Source: Erysipelotrichaceae bacterium
Lineage (GTDB): Bacteria; Bacillota_I; Bacilli_A; Acholeplasmatales; Anaeroplasmataceae
Assembly (NCBI GenBank): GCA_015059145.1
Contig: SVAZ01000015.1
Location: forward strand, 1-32,434
Direction: 5' to 3'
DNA: 32,434 nucleotides
Part shown: in pieces, positions 13,684 through 22,036 of the stretch
Numbering within the stretch: the stretch's first letter is position 1
How the letters are laid out: each line of letters starts with the position of its first letter
Made by a program: the position numbers and the translations under genes
Notes under the pieces: model-generated
Seen by the model: the letters and a program-made list of their open reading frames with translations, nothing else
What the model was told of the DNA's origin: nothing
Database searches by the model: none

Positions 13684-15620
13684 TGGCTGGTCAAATGAAA
13701 AAAGGTAAGCCAGGCTTTTCTAAGGAAAGCTTTAAAACTTTACCTAAGCTAATTGGCTATTTATTTAAACATTATAAGTTTCCAATGATTATCGTATTTT
13801 TATGCTTATTAATTACTTCAATTGTTGGTGCTTGTAATACTATTTTCCTTCAACAAACTATTGATACTGTAATTACACCTGGAATTGAAAATGGCTTTGA
13901 TTCTGTTAAGGATAGATTATATAATATTTTATTAATTATGGTTTGTGCCTATTCGATTGGTATATTATGTGTAATCATCCAATCTCAAATAATGGCACGT
14001 GTTGGTCAAGGCTTTTTAAATCATCTTCGCAAGGATATGTTTAATAAGATGGAAACTTTACCTATTAAATATTTTGATAGAAATCCTCATGGAGATATAA
14101 TGTCTAGATATACTAATGATGTTGATGCTGTAAGACAATTTGTAACTCAAACATTATTACAAGTATATTCAACTGCATTTACAATCATCTTTATAATTTC
14201 TATGATGCTATTTTATAGTGTATGGCTTGCATTGATATCTTTTACAAGTATATTCTTTGTAATTCTAATAATTAAATACATTGGTTCTAGATCAGCTAAG
14301 AACTTTATGAAGCAGCAAATTAATACTGGTAAGGTTGAAGGCTTTATAGAGGAAATGATGAATGGTCAAAAAGTAGTCAAGGTGTTTAATCATGAGGAAG
14401 AGGCTAAGAAGGGCTTTGATACTTTAAATGATGAATTATATGATTCAGCTAAGAATGCTCAATACTATGGTAATATATTGATGCCTATTTTAGGTAATTT
14501 AGGAAATGTTATATATATAGTTATTGCGTCTGTAGGATTTATACTATCATATTTTTCATTATATAATTTAAGTATTCAAGGATTAATTACTGGTAATACC
14601 TTGATTTCAGTGGGTGTTGTTGCATCATTCCTAGGAATGAGTAAAAATTTTAGTAATTCCATTGCTCAGGTGTCACAGCAATTTGCCATGGTTGCTATGG
14701 CTATGGCAGGTGCTACACGTATATTTGATTTAATGAATCAAGAGCCTGAGGCAGATGAGGGCTATGTTACACTTGTAAATGCTAAATATGATGAGACTGG
14801 TAATTTAGTAGAAACTACAGAGCGTACCCATATATGGGCATGGAAGCATCCTCATAAGGCTGATGGCACAGTGACTTATACTGAGCTTAAGGGTGATATA
14901 GTTTTAGAAAATGTTGATTTCGGTTATTATGAGGATAAGATTGTACTACATGATATTAATATTTATGCTAGACCTGGTCAACAAATTGCCCTAGTTGGTG
15001 CTACAGGAGCTGGTAAAACTACTATTACTAATCTAATTAATAGATTCTATGATATTGCAGATGGTAAGGTTAGATATGATGGAATTAATATTAATAAGAT
15101 AAAAAAGGATGATTTAAGACGTTCTTTAGGTATTGTTTTACAAGATACAAATTTATTTACTGGTACAGTAATGGAGAATATACGTTATGGTAGATTAGAT
15201 GCTACTGATGAAGAGGTTTATGAGGCAGCAAAGCTTGCAAATGCTTATGATTTTATCACTAGACTTCCAGAAGGCTTTAATACTATGCTTACACATGATG
15301 GCTCTAACCTTTCTCAAGGACAACGTCAATTAATATCAATTGCTCGTGCTGCATGTGCTGATGCACCTGTAATGATATTAGATGAGGCAACATCATCAAT
15401 TGATACAAGAACTGAAAGCTTAGTTCAAAAGGGTATGTCACAATTGATGGAGGGTAGAACTGTATTTGTTATAGCTCATAGATTATCAACTATTCGTAAT
15501 TCTGATTGTATAATGGTTTTAGATCAAGGTAGAATAATTGAACGTGGAGATCATGAATCCTTATTAAAGGAAAAGGGTACATACTATCAATTATATACTG
15601 GTGCATTTGAATTAGAATAA
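13683..15620 (+). CDS. ABC exporter half-transporter, catalytic subunit
   Basis: 645 residues: an N-terminal extension, about six membrane helices (about 30-340), a ~60-residue insertion before the ATPase domain (ERTHIWAWKHPHKADGTVTY) common in Firmicute BmrD-type subunits, then the ATPase. Walker A GATGAGKTT, Walker B MILDEATSSID with the catalytic Glu, and H-loop VIAHRLST are canonical. The signature is LSQGQ instead of LSGGQ. It thus supplies the working Walker motifs of one site and the altered signature of the other, matching the degenerate motifs of its partner. Expected to act as the second half of a heterodimeric exporter. Substrate unknown. A terminator follows six bases after the stop. 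Confidence 0.94.
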   Translation: MAGQMKKGKPGFSKESFKTLPKLIGYLFKHYKFPMIIVFLCLLITSIVGACNTIFLQQTIDTVITPGIENGFDSVKDRLYNILLIMVCAYSIGILCVIIQSQIMARVGQGFLNHLRKDMFNKMETLPIKYFDRNPHGDIMSRYTNDVDAVRQFVTQTLLQVYSTAFTIIFIISMMLFYSVWLALISFTSIFFVILIIKYIGSRSAKNFMKQQINTGKVEGFIEEMMNGQKVVKVFNHEEEAKKGFDTLNDELYDSAKNAQYYGNILMPILGNLGNVIYIVIASVGFILSYFSLYNLSIQGLITGNTLISVGVVASFLGMSKNFSNSIAQVSQQFAMVAMAMAGATRIFDLMNQEPEADEGYVTLVNAKYDETGNLVETTERTHIWAWKHPHKADGTVTYTELKGDIVLENVDFGYYEDKIVLHDINIYARPGQQIALVGATGAGKTTITNLINRFYDIADGKVRYDGININKIKKDDLRRSLGIVLQDTNLFTGTVMENIRYGRLDATDEEVYEAAKLANAYDFITRLPEGFNTMLTHDGSNLSQGQRQLISIARAACADAPVMILDEATSSIDTRTESLVQKGMSQLMEGRTVFVIAHRLSTIRNSDCIMVLDQGRIIERGDHESLLKEKGTYYQLYTGAFELE

Positions 15621-15625
15621 TTTAT

Positions 15626-15658
15626 AAAAAGGTATACTTATCTGGGTATACCTTTTTC
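15626..15658 (+). terminator. Rho-independent terminator after the ABC exporter
   Basis: AAAAAGGTATAC (15626-15637) pairs with GTATACCTTTTT (15646-15657) around an eight-base loop. The T run is short. Confidence 0.85.
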
Positions 15659-15667
15659 GTCATTATA

Positions 15668-15676
15668 TGATATAAT
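15668..15676 (+). promoter_or_regulatory. Extended -10 promoter of the M28-type peptidase gene
   Basis: TGATATAAT at 15668-15676, directly after the previous terminator. No convincing -35. Transcription would start close to the GGTGAG ribosome site at 15683. Confidence 0.55.
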
Positions 15677-15692
15677 TTAAGTGGTGAGTAAT

Positions 15693-16673
15693 ATGCGATT
15701 TAAAAATATTAGTGATGTATCTAATCATATTATAGATAATCATATGATTAGAAAATCTAAAAAACAAAAAACTGAATTTATAAATTATTTAATTAGTAAT
15801 TTAGGCTTTGAGGCTAAGGTTGAAAAAAGTACATTTTGTAGAAATGTAGTTGTAGGCAATTTAGAAAGTGCAAAATATGTATTTACTGCACATTATGATA
15901 CTTGTGCAACTTTATTTTTTCTTTCTAATTTTTTAACACCAAAAAATAAATTTATATTTATCTTATATCAATTATTGCTTACGGCTTTAATAGTTGGTAT
16001 ATCATTTTCTATTGGTGCTATCGGTGCTTTTATAACAAATTTTATAAATCCATATTTTATAGGTGATATTTTTCTTTTTTGCTTTGTAGGAACATTGTTT
16101 TTATTCATTTTCCAAATGCTAGCTGGCTATAGAAATAAGAATAATTACAATGATAATACTAGTGGTGTTGTTACATTAATTGAATTGATGAAAAGAATGC
16201 CAAAAGAATATTTGAATGATGTATGCTTTGTTTTTTTTGATAATGAGGAAAAGGGGTTGTTGGGCTCTCAAGCATTTAATAGTAAGCACAAGAAGCTTAT
16301 GAAGGATAAGCTACTATTTAATTTCGACTGTGTATCAGATGGAGATTATTTTCTATTTGTATATAAAAAGCTAGATCAAGTGATTATAGATAAATTGTAT
16401 CAGTGCTTTAATAGTAGCAATAAGCATTTAGAAATAATTAAAGCTGGTAAGGCAATATATCCCTCTGATCAAAAATCATTTAAAAATGGTGTTGGTATAG
16501 CAGCATTCAATAAGGGCAAAAGGATTGGTTTATATATGAATAAAATTCATACTAAAAAGGATGTTATTTTTGAAGAGGAAAATATCAATTTATTAGTAAA
16601 AACATTCTTAAAATTTGTTTCTGGAAATGATTTTGTATTATTTGATAATGAAAATTTAGAATTAGAAAAATAG
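15693..16673 (+). CDS. M28-like zinc peptidase with an internal membrane hairpin
   Basis: 326 residues from the ATG at 15693 (GGTGAG ribosome site at 15683-15688; GTG codons at 15681 and 15684 lack one). The di-zinc ligand series of M28 aminopeptidases is complete. His67 (AHYDT) comes first, then Asp154 (YNDNTSG), the Glu185-Glu186 pair (DNEEKGLLGS), Asp212 (FDCVSDGD) and His286 (NKIHTKKD), with PSDQKSF in between. Unusually, about 60 residues between HYDT and NDNTSG (about 88-146) are very hydrophobic and should form two to three membrane helices, placing the catalytic domain at the membrane. No signal peptide is seen, so the active site is probably cytoplasmic. Substrate unknown. Single gene with its own promoter, unlinked in function to its neighbours as far as can be seen. 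Confidence 0.82.
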   Translation: MRFKNISDVSNHIIDNHMIRKSKKQKTEFINYLISNLGFEAKVEKSTFCRNVVVGNLESAKYVFTAHYDTCATLFFLSNFLTPKNKFIFILYQLLLTALIVGISFSIGAIGAFITNFINPYFIGDIFLFCFVGTLFLFIFQMLAGYRNKNNYNDNTSGVVTLIELMKRMPKEYLNDVCFVFFDNEEKGLLGSQAFNSKHKKLMKDKLLFNFDCVSDGDYFLFVYKKLDQVIIDKLYQCFNSSNKHLEIIKAGKAIYPSDQKSFKNGVGIAAFNKGKRIGLYMNKIHTKKDVIFEEENINLLVKTFLKFVSGNDFVLFDNENLELEK

Positions 16674-16675
16674 GC

Positions 16676-16704
16676 TTTACTTTATTAGAAAAAAATTGTA
16701 TAAT
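16676..16704 (+). promoter_or_regulatory. Promoter of the T-box-ileS unit
   Basis: TTTACT (16676-16681), 17 bases, TATAAT (16699-16704). It overlaps the end of the M28-type gene. Transcription would start near 16711, just ahead of T-box stem I. Confidence 0.75.
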
Positions 16705-16710
16705 TTGTAA

Positions 16711-16938
16711 TGTGTAAAAATGTTGATCTCATCCGTAATATGCATCAGGTTTTAGAGAGCTGCTGGCTGGTGGAAAGTAGTAAAATGAGTGTATTAGAAT
16801 CAATGAGGGAGTTGGTCCGAGGATAAGTCGTATCCGTTAGCCGCGTTAAGGTAAATTGAGTGCTATAAGTATTTTTATTTATAGAACTAAGGTGGTACCG
16901 CGATAATTCGTCCTTAGATTTTTTTCTAAGGATTTTTT
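16711..16938 (+). ncRNA. T-box riboswitch, isoleucine-specific, controlling ileS
   Basis: The conserved T-box AAGGTGGTACCGCG is at 16889-16902. Its TGGT bulge can pair with the ACCA end of uncharged tRNA-Ile. Stem I is closed by CTCAT (16728-16732) with ATGAG (16803-16807), and the specifier-loop codon just before the closing strand is ATC (16799-16801), isoleucine. The AGAGAGC and GCTGGTGGAAAG elements of distal stem I are also visible. The terminator is TCCTTAGA (16911-16918) with TCTAAGGA (16925-16932) and six T. The alternative antiterminator uses the TCC of that left arm. Uncharged tRNA-Ile should therefore turn on ileS. Confidence 0.95.
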
Positions 16939-16957
16939 TATTTTAGGAGGAAGAAAG

Positions 16958-19660
16958 ATGAAGGATTATAAGGATACCCTATATATGGGTAAAACAGACT
17001 TTGAAATGCGTGGTAATTTAAATAATAAGGAGCCATTAATTCAACAAAAGTGGAAGGATATGGATCTTTATAATGAGAGAATTAAATTAAATGAAGGCAA
17101 GAGAGAATATACTCTACATGATGGTCCTCCATATGCAAATGGAGACATTCATTTAGGTCATGCCTTAAATAAGATTTTAAAGGATTTTGTTGTTCGTTAT
17201 AAGAACATGAACGGCTTTAAGTCTGTATTTATTCCAGGATGGGATACTCACGGCTTACCAATTGAAAATGCACTTCAAAAGGCTGGTGTATCTAGAAAGG
17301 ATAAGACTACAGCTGAGTTTAGAAATTTATGTACTGAATATGCTTATAAGCAAGTAGAACGTCAAAGAAAGGGATTTGAACGCTTAGGTGTATTAGGAGA
17401 TTTTGAAAATCCATATATTACTTTACAGCATGATTTTGAGCGTGATCAAATTTTAGTATTTGCTAAGATGGCTGAGCGTGGTTTAATTTATAAGGGATTA
17501 AAGCCTGTTTATTGGTCTCCATCAAGTGAATCTGCGTTAGCTGAGGCTGAAATTGAATATAAGGATAAGGAGGATTCTTCAATTTACTTTAGCCTACCTG
17601 TTAAGGATGGTAAGGGTGATTTTGAGGGTGCATCATTCCTAGTTTGGACTACAACTCCTTGGACTTTACCTGCAAACCTTGCAGTATGTGCTGGTCCTCA
17701 AATCGAATATGTTGTTGCACAAACTGAAAAGGGTAAGTTTATTTTTGGTAGAGAGCTATTAGAAAAGCTTACTGAATTATTAGAATTAGGAGATGTTGAA
17801 ATTTTAAGCTACTATAAGGGTACTGATTTAGAAGGATTACAATATACTCATCCTTTATATAATAGAGTTTCTCCATGTATTTTAGGTGATTATGTTTCTA
17901 CATCAGATGGTTCTGGTTTAGTACATATCGCTCCTGGTCATGGTGAGGACGACTTTATGGTAGGTAAGCAATATAATTTAGATATTTTATGTCCTGTTGA
18001 CTCTAAGGGTTATATGATGAAGGAAGCTGGAAAATATGAAGGTATGTTCTATGCTGAATGTAATGAAGAGGTTATTAAGGATATGGAGGCTTGTGGCTGC
18101 TTATTAAAGTGTGTTAAGATTAACCATAGCTACCCACATGACTGGAGAACTAAAAAGCCTGTTATCTTTAGAGCAACTCCACAATGGTTTGCATCTATTG
18201 ATCCAATTAAGGATGATATTTTAAAGGCAATCAATAATGTTACATGGAATCCTAAGTGGGGAGATGTACGTATTTCAAATATGATTCGTGATCGTCATGA
18301 TTGGTGTATTTCTCGTCAAAGAGCTTGGGGTGTTCCTATCCCAGTATTCTATGCTGAAAATGATGAAGAAATTCTAGATCAAAACGTATTAAAGCACGTT
18401 GCTGAATTATTCGGTCAGTATGGTTCAAATGTTTGGTTTGAGCGTGAGGCTAAGGATTTATTACCTGAGGGATTCACTCATCCAGGTAGCCCTAATGGTA
18501 AATTCCGTAAGGAAACTGATATTATGGATGTTTGGTTTGATTCAGGCTCTTCATATATGCTACTTCAAAGAAGAGGCTTACAATATCCAGCTGATTTATA
18601 TTTAGAGGGTTCTGACCAATATAGAGGTTGGTTCAATTCATCTATTATTACAGGTGTTGCAACTACAGGTGTTGCGCCATATAAGACTGTAGTATCTCAC
18701 GGCTTCACATTAGATGGTGAAGGTAGAAAGATGAGTAAGTCTTTAGGAAATACTGTAGATCCTATTAAGGTTTGTAATGAATCAGGTGCTGATATTCTTC
18801 GTTTATGGGTAGCATCTGTTGAATACCGTGCAGATATGCCTTTATCTAAGGATATCTTAAAGCAGGTTTCTGAATCATATAGAAAGATTAGAAATACATT
18901 AAGATTCTTATTATCAAATACATCTGATTTCAATCCTAAGGATTCATTACCTTATGAGAAGCTAGAATTAGTTGATAAGTATATGTATATTAAGCTTCAA
19001 AAGTTTATTAAGCAAATTAAGGATAATTACGATAATTTCGATTTTGGTGAGGTATATCGTAATGTAAATAGCTATATTGCTAATACATTATCTGCATTTT
19101 ATTTAGACTTTACTAAGGATATTTTATACATTGAGGATCCTAAATCAAATAAGAGATTATCTACTCAAACAGTATTCTATCAGGTTTTATTAGCATTAAT
19201 TAAGCTATTAACACCAATCCTACCTCATACTATGAGTGAGGCATATGATTCTTTACAATATAAGGAAGCTAAGGATGTTTATTTAACTGATATGCCTATT
19301 GTAGATGAAAAGCTAGATTCTCGATTAGAAGCCAGCTTTGATGAATTTATGGATTACCGTGATGTTGTATTAAAGGCTTTAGAGGAAGCAAGAGCTAATA
19401 AGGTTATTGGTAAGAGCTTTAATGCTAAGCTTACTATTACATTAGATGAAAAATCAAAGAAGATTTTCGATTTAATCAAGGTTGATGCATCTCAATTGTT
19501 AATTGTATCTCAGCTAGAATTTGCTGATGGAAATTCTTTTGATGTTAAGGTAGAGCCTGCTACTGGAGATACTTGTGCAAGATGCTGGATGATTGTTCCT
19601 TCAATCAATGAAGAAGAACTATGTCCAAGATGCAATTCTATTGTTTTTAAGATTCGCTAA
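16958..19660 (+). CDS. ileS: Isoleucyl-tRNA synthetase
   Basis: 900 residues, close to the 921 of B. subtilis. It charges tRNA-Ile with isoleucine in the cytoplasm. Class I motifs are the HIGH-type HLGH (in PPYANGDIHLGHALNK) and KMSKS (GEGRKMSKSLGN). The editing domain shows LVWTTTPWTLPANLAV and HIAPGHGEDDF, and HDWCISRQRAWGVPIP and DVWFDSGSS are typical IleS stretches. The C-terminal zinc finger CARCW ... CPRC is complete. An AGGAGGAAG ribosome site follows the T-box terminator. In B. subtilis ileS also lies downstream of sigG and sepF, an order partly kept here. Shadow frames on both strands within it are not genes. Confidence 0.98.
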   Translation: MKDYKDTLYMGKTDFEMRGNLNNKEPLIQQKWKDMDLYNERIKLNEGKREYTLHDGPPYANGDIHLGHALNKILKDFVVRYKNMNGFKSVFIPGWDTHGLPIENALQKAGVSRKDKTTAEFRNLCTEYAYKQVERQRKGFERLGVLGDFENPYITLQHDFERDQILVFAKMAERGLIYKGLKPVYWSPSSESALAEAEIEYKDKEDSSIYFSLPVKDGKGDFEGASFLVWTTTPWTLPANLAVCAGPQIEYVVAQTEKGKFIFGRELLEKLTELLELGDVEILSYYKGTDLEGLQYTHPLYNRVSPCILGDYVSTSDGSGLVHIAPGHGEDDFMVGKQYNLDILCPVDSKGYMMKEAGKYEGMFYAECNEEVIKDMEACGCLLKCVKINHSYPHDWRTKKPVIFRATPQWFASIDPIKDDILKAINNVTWNPKWGDVRISNMIRDRHDWCISRQRAWGVPIPVFYAENDEEILDQNVLKHVAELFGQYGSNVWFEREAKDLLPEGFTHPGSPNGKFRKETDIMDVWFDSGSSYMLLQRRGLQYPADLYLEGSDQYRGWFNSSIITGVATTGVAPYKTVVSHGFTLDGEGRKMSKSLGNTVDPIKVCNESGADILRLWVASVEYRADMPLSKDILKQVSESYRKIRNTLRFLLSNTSDFNPKDSLPYEKLELVDKYMYIKLQKFIKQIKDNYDNFDFGEVYRNVNSYIANTLSAFYLDFTKDILYIEDPKSNKRLSTQTVFYQVLLALIKLLTPILPHTMSEAYDSLQYKEAKDVYLTDMPIVDEKLDSRLEASFDEFMDYRDVVLKALEEARANKVIGKSFNAKLTITLDEKSKKIFDLIKVDASQLLIVSQLEFADGNSFDVKVEPATGDTCARCWMIVPSINEEELCPRCNSIVFKIR

Positions 19661-19663
19661 TTT

Positions 19664-19692
19664 TTGACAATATATTAAAAAAATGATAAAAT
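19664..19692 (+). promoter_or_regulatory. Promoter of the unknown gene and deoCD
   Basis: TTGACA (19664-19669), exactly 17 bases, TAAAAT (19687-19692) preceded by TGA (extended -10). One of the best promoters of the window. No terminator was seen between ileS and this promoter. Confidence 0.8.
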
Positions 19693-19714
19693 TATAACAA
19701 TAGGTGGTGATATT

Positions 19715-20569
19715 GTGGATTTTCGATTTTACTTTTTAAAAGAAGGAACTAGAATATATGATAAGAGTGATTTATTTAACTTTTTTCAGTCTAATCCTAA
19801 TGTAACTTTAGAAAAAAGACTTGATGATCGAATCTATATTTATCACCACCCAATTTTAAATTTTGAGGCTAAATTTATTATTACTTCAAAATCATGTATT
19901 CCACATTTAGAAAGATTAAGTCCGAAATTTTTTGATGTAAATTTCTTAGTTGAGTTTAATATATTATTACCTACCTATGCTGTAGAATTAATTTTAGATA
20001 TAGTTGAGGAAATTGTTAGAATATTTAAATTCCATATTTATAATCAGGCTTTTGAGGATGTTAGTCCATTTAGACGTGCGATGATGATTAAGGCCTTTGA
20101 TGCTTGGAAACGTGCATATAAGGATAATCATGAAGAGGAAATAGCTATGTATAATAGATTAGATCCTCAAACAATTTCACAGGTTTATGGTTATTTATTA
20201 CGCAAGCCTAAGCTTGAATTATTATTAGATAAGAATAAAGTAAACATTTCAAATTACTTTTTCTTACATGCAGAACGTTCTAGAACTGCCTTTGTTGCAA
20301 TAACATGGGATGGCTGTTCCTCATTTATATTACCACCAGCAGTGGATATTTTATATTTAGATGATGGTAAGAATAGAAAGTATTTTCCTATGAGTGAGGT
20401 TTTACAAAAAGCAGAAAGATTGTTCAGACCTCTTGATGGTTATGGAATAATTCAAATGCTTGATGTTAAAAATACTAGTAAGCTCCATAAAATTTTAACC
20501 AAGGAAAAGTTTGCTCCACTTACTGCAGAGCTTAAGGTTTTATCTATGGATAAGATTTTAGATATTTAG
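19715..20569 (+). CDS. Conserved-looking protein of unknown function
   Basis: 284 residues, starting at GTG 19715 behind GGTGGTGAT. I do not recognise the family. The sequence is soluble and mixed alpha/beta, with no signal peptide or membrane helix. Notable stretches are YIYHHPILNFEAKFII (about 42-57), a helical part with VSPFRRAMMIKAFDAWKRAYKD, and a C-terminal half with HAERSRTAFVAITWDGCSSFILPPAVDILYL. There is no obvious nucleotide-binding or catalytic motif. The N-terminal half reads like a sensing or scaffold domain, but this is only an impression. It has its own strong promoter and is followed 25 bases later by deoC, so it may be co-expressed with nucleoside salvage. Confidence 0.75.
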   Translation: MDFRFYFLKEGTRIYDKSDLFNFFQSNPNVTLEKRLDDRIYIYHHPILNFEAKFIITSKSCIPHLERLSPKFFDVNFLVEFNILLPTYAVELILDIVEEIVRIFKFHIYNQAFEDVSPFRRAMMIKAFDAWKRAYKDNHEEEIAMYNRLDPQTISQVYGYLLRKPKLELLLDKNKVNISNYFFLHAERSRTAFVAITWDGCSSFILPPAVDILYLDDGKNRKYFPMSEVLQKAERLFRPLDGYGIIQMLDVKNTSKLHKILTKEKFAPLTAELKVLSMDKILDI

Positions 20570-20594
20570 AATGTTTATTTGAAAGGATGATATT

Positions 20595-21263
20595 ATGTTA
20601 AAGTCCAAATATATTGATCATACTATTTTAAAAGCAACTGCTACTTTTGATGATATTTTAAAGCTTTGTAATGAAGCTAATGAATATCATTTTGCATCTG
20701 TTTGTGTTAATCCTGCTAATGTGTCATTAGCACATAAGCTACTTACAGATACTGATGTTTTAGTTTGTACTGTAATTGGTTTTCCTTTAGGTGCTAACAC
20801 ATCACAGGTAAAAGCCTTTGAAACTACTCAAGCGATTGCTGATGGTGCTGATGAAATCGATATGGTTATTAATGTAGGTCAAGCAAAAGCTGGTAATTGG
20901 GATTATGTATATGAGGATATCAAGGCTGTTGTAGATGCTGCTAACGGTGTTTTAGTTAAGGTTATAATTGAAACATGCTATTTAACTGATGAAGAGAAGG
21001 TTTTAGCTTGCAAGGCGGCAGTTAAGGCTGGTGCTGATTTTGTTAAGACATCAACTGGCTTTGGTACTGGTGGTGCAACTGTTAGTGATGTTGAATTAAT
21101 GAAGAAGACTGTAGGAGATTCTTGTAAGGTTAAGGCTTCTGGCGGTATAAGAAGTATTGAAGATTTTGATGCGATGATTAATGCTGGAGCTGATAGAATT
21201 GGCTGTAGCGCAGGTGTTAAAATTATGCAAGGTGTTAAGGAAGATTTCGGAGGTAATTATTAA
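20595..21263 (+). CDS. deoC: Deoxyribose-phosphate aldolase
   Basis: 222 residues, full length. It splits 2-deoxyribose 5-phosphate into glyceraldehyde 3-phosphate and acetaldehyde in deoxynucleoside breakdown. Family marks are [32 protein letters not shown] with a catalytic Asp near 89, FVKTSTGFG with the Schiff-base Lys151, and KASGGIR with the assisting Lys180. The ribosome site is GAAAGGATG in the 25-base gap. Its TAA overlaps the deoD ATG (TAATG), so the two enzymes are translationally coupled: DeoD releases the sugar phosphate from purine nucleosides and DeoC consumes it after isomerisation. The isomerase, DeoB, is not in the window. Confidence 0.97.
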   Translation: MLKSKYIDHTILKATATFDDILKLCNEANEYHFASVCVNPANVSLAHKLLTDTDVLVCTVIGFPLGANTSQVKAFETTQAIADGADEIDMVINVGQAKAGNWDYVYEDIKAVVDAANGVLVKVIIETCYLTDEEKVLACKAAVKAGADFVKTSTGFGTGGATVSDVELMKKTVGDSCKVKASGGIRSIEDFDAMINAGADRIGCSAGVKIMQGVKEDFGGNY

Positions 21264-21985
21264 TGGCTAATATACCTACTCCACATATTCAATGTACTGA
21301 TCCGTCAATGATTGCCAAGGTTGTTTTAATGCCTGGTGATCCTTTACGTGCAAAGTACATTGCTGATAATTATTTAACTAATGTTGTTTGTTTTAATACA
21401 ACAAGAAATATGCTAGGCTATACTGGAAAATATAATGGTAAGCCTATTACTGTAATGGGTTCTGGTATGGGTATGCCTTCAATTGGTATATATTCATATG
21501 AGCTATTTAATTTCTATGATGTTGAAGCCATTATTAGAATTGGTTCGGCAGGCTCATATGATGAGGATTTAAAGGTTTATGATACTGTATTAGTTACTGA
21601 GGCTTTTTCTGAATCTAGCTATGCAAAGGTAGGTTTTGGAATCCGTTCTAAATCTCTTAAGAGTAATTCAGGCTTAAATAAGAAGCTTAGAAATGCTGCA
21701 CAAAAGCTTGGAATTGAAATGAAGGAAGCTAAAATTCATTCATCTGATGTTTTCTATGGTGATGATCCAAATCATTGGAAGGAGTTACATGATAAGTTTA
21801 ATTGTAAGTGTGTAGAAATGGAAAGCTTTGCTTTATTTGCTAATGCTAAGGTATTAGGTAAAAAGGCTGCGTGCTTATTAACTATTTCAGACTCTTTTAT
21901 TACTCATGAGGTTACTAGCGCTGAGGAAAGACAAAATTCATTTAATAATATGATGAAGATTGCTTTAGAGCTAGCTAAGAAATAA
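21263..21985 (+). CDS. deoD: Purine nucleoside phosphorylase, DeoD type
   Basis: 240 residues, the size of hexameric DeoD enzymes. It reversibly splits purine (deoxy)nucleosides with phosphate into base and (deoxy)ribose 1-phosphate. Motifs are MPGDPLRAKYIA (phosphate site), NMLGYTGKYNGKPITVMGSGMG, YSYELF, RIGSAGSY, VEMESFALFANA and the base-site TISDSF with the catalytic Asp. It has the short DeoD architecture, not the trimeric PunA type. The gene follows deoC with a one-base overlap and is closed by a strong hairpin, so the unit is unknown gene-deoC-deoD. Confidence 0.96.
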   Translation: MANIPTPHIQCTDPSMIAKVVLMPGDPLRAKYIADNYLTNVVCFNTTRNMLGYTGKYNGKPITVMGSGMGMPSIGIYSYELFNFYDVEAIIRIGSAGSYDEDLKVYDTVLVTEAFSESSYAKVGFGIRSKSLKSNSGLNKKLRNAAQKLGIEMKEAKIHSSDVFYGDDPNHWKELHDKFNCKCVEMESFALFANAKVLGKKAACLLTISDSFITHEVTSAEERQNSFNNMMKIALELAKK

Positions 21986-21991
21986 TATTAT

Positions 21992-22023
21992 AAGGAAGAC
22001 CACGTCTTCCTTTAATTTTTTTA
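21992..22023 (+). terminator. Rho-independent terminator after deoD
   Basis: AAGGAAGAC (21992-22000) pairs with GTCTTCCTT (22004-22012) around a three-base loop, followed by a T-rich tract. No promoter was seen between it and the next start at 22037, so the M16 pair may rely on readthrough or on a promoter I missed. Confidence 0.9.
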
Positions 22024-22036
22024 GTAGGAGGTTATC

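Noticed and set aside
18399-18605. Plus-strand open frame inside ileS
   Set aside because: It lies in another frame within the conserved ileS catalytic core, has no start signals and reads as low-complexity shadow sequence.
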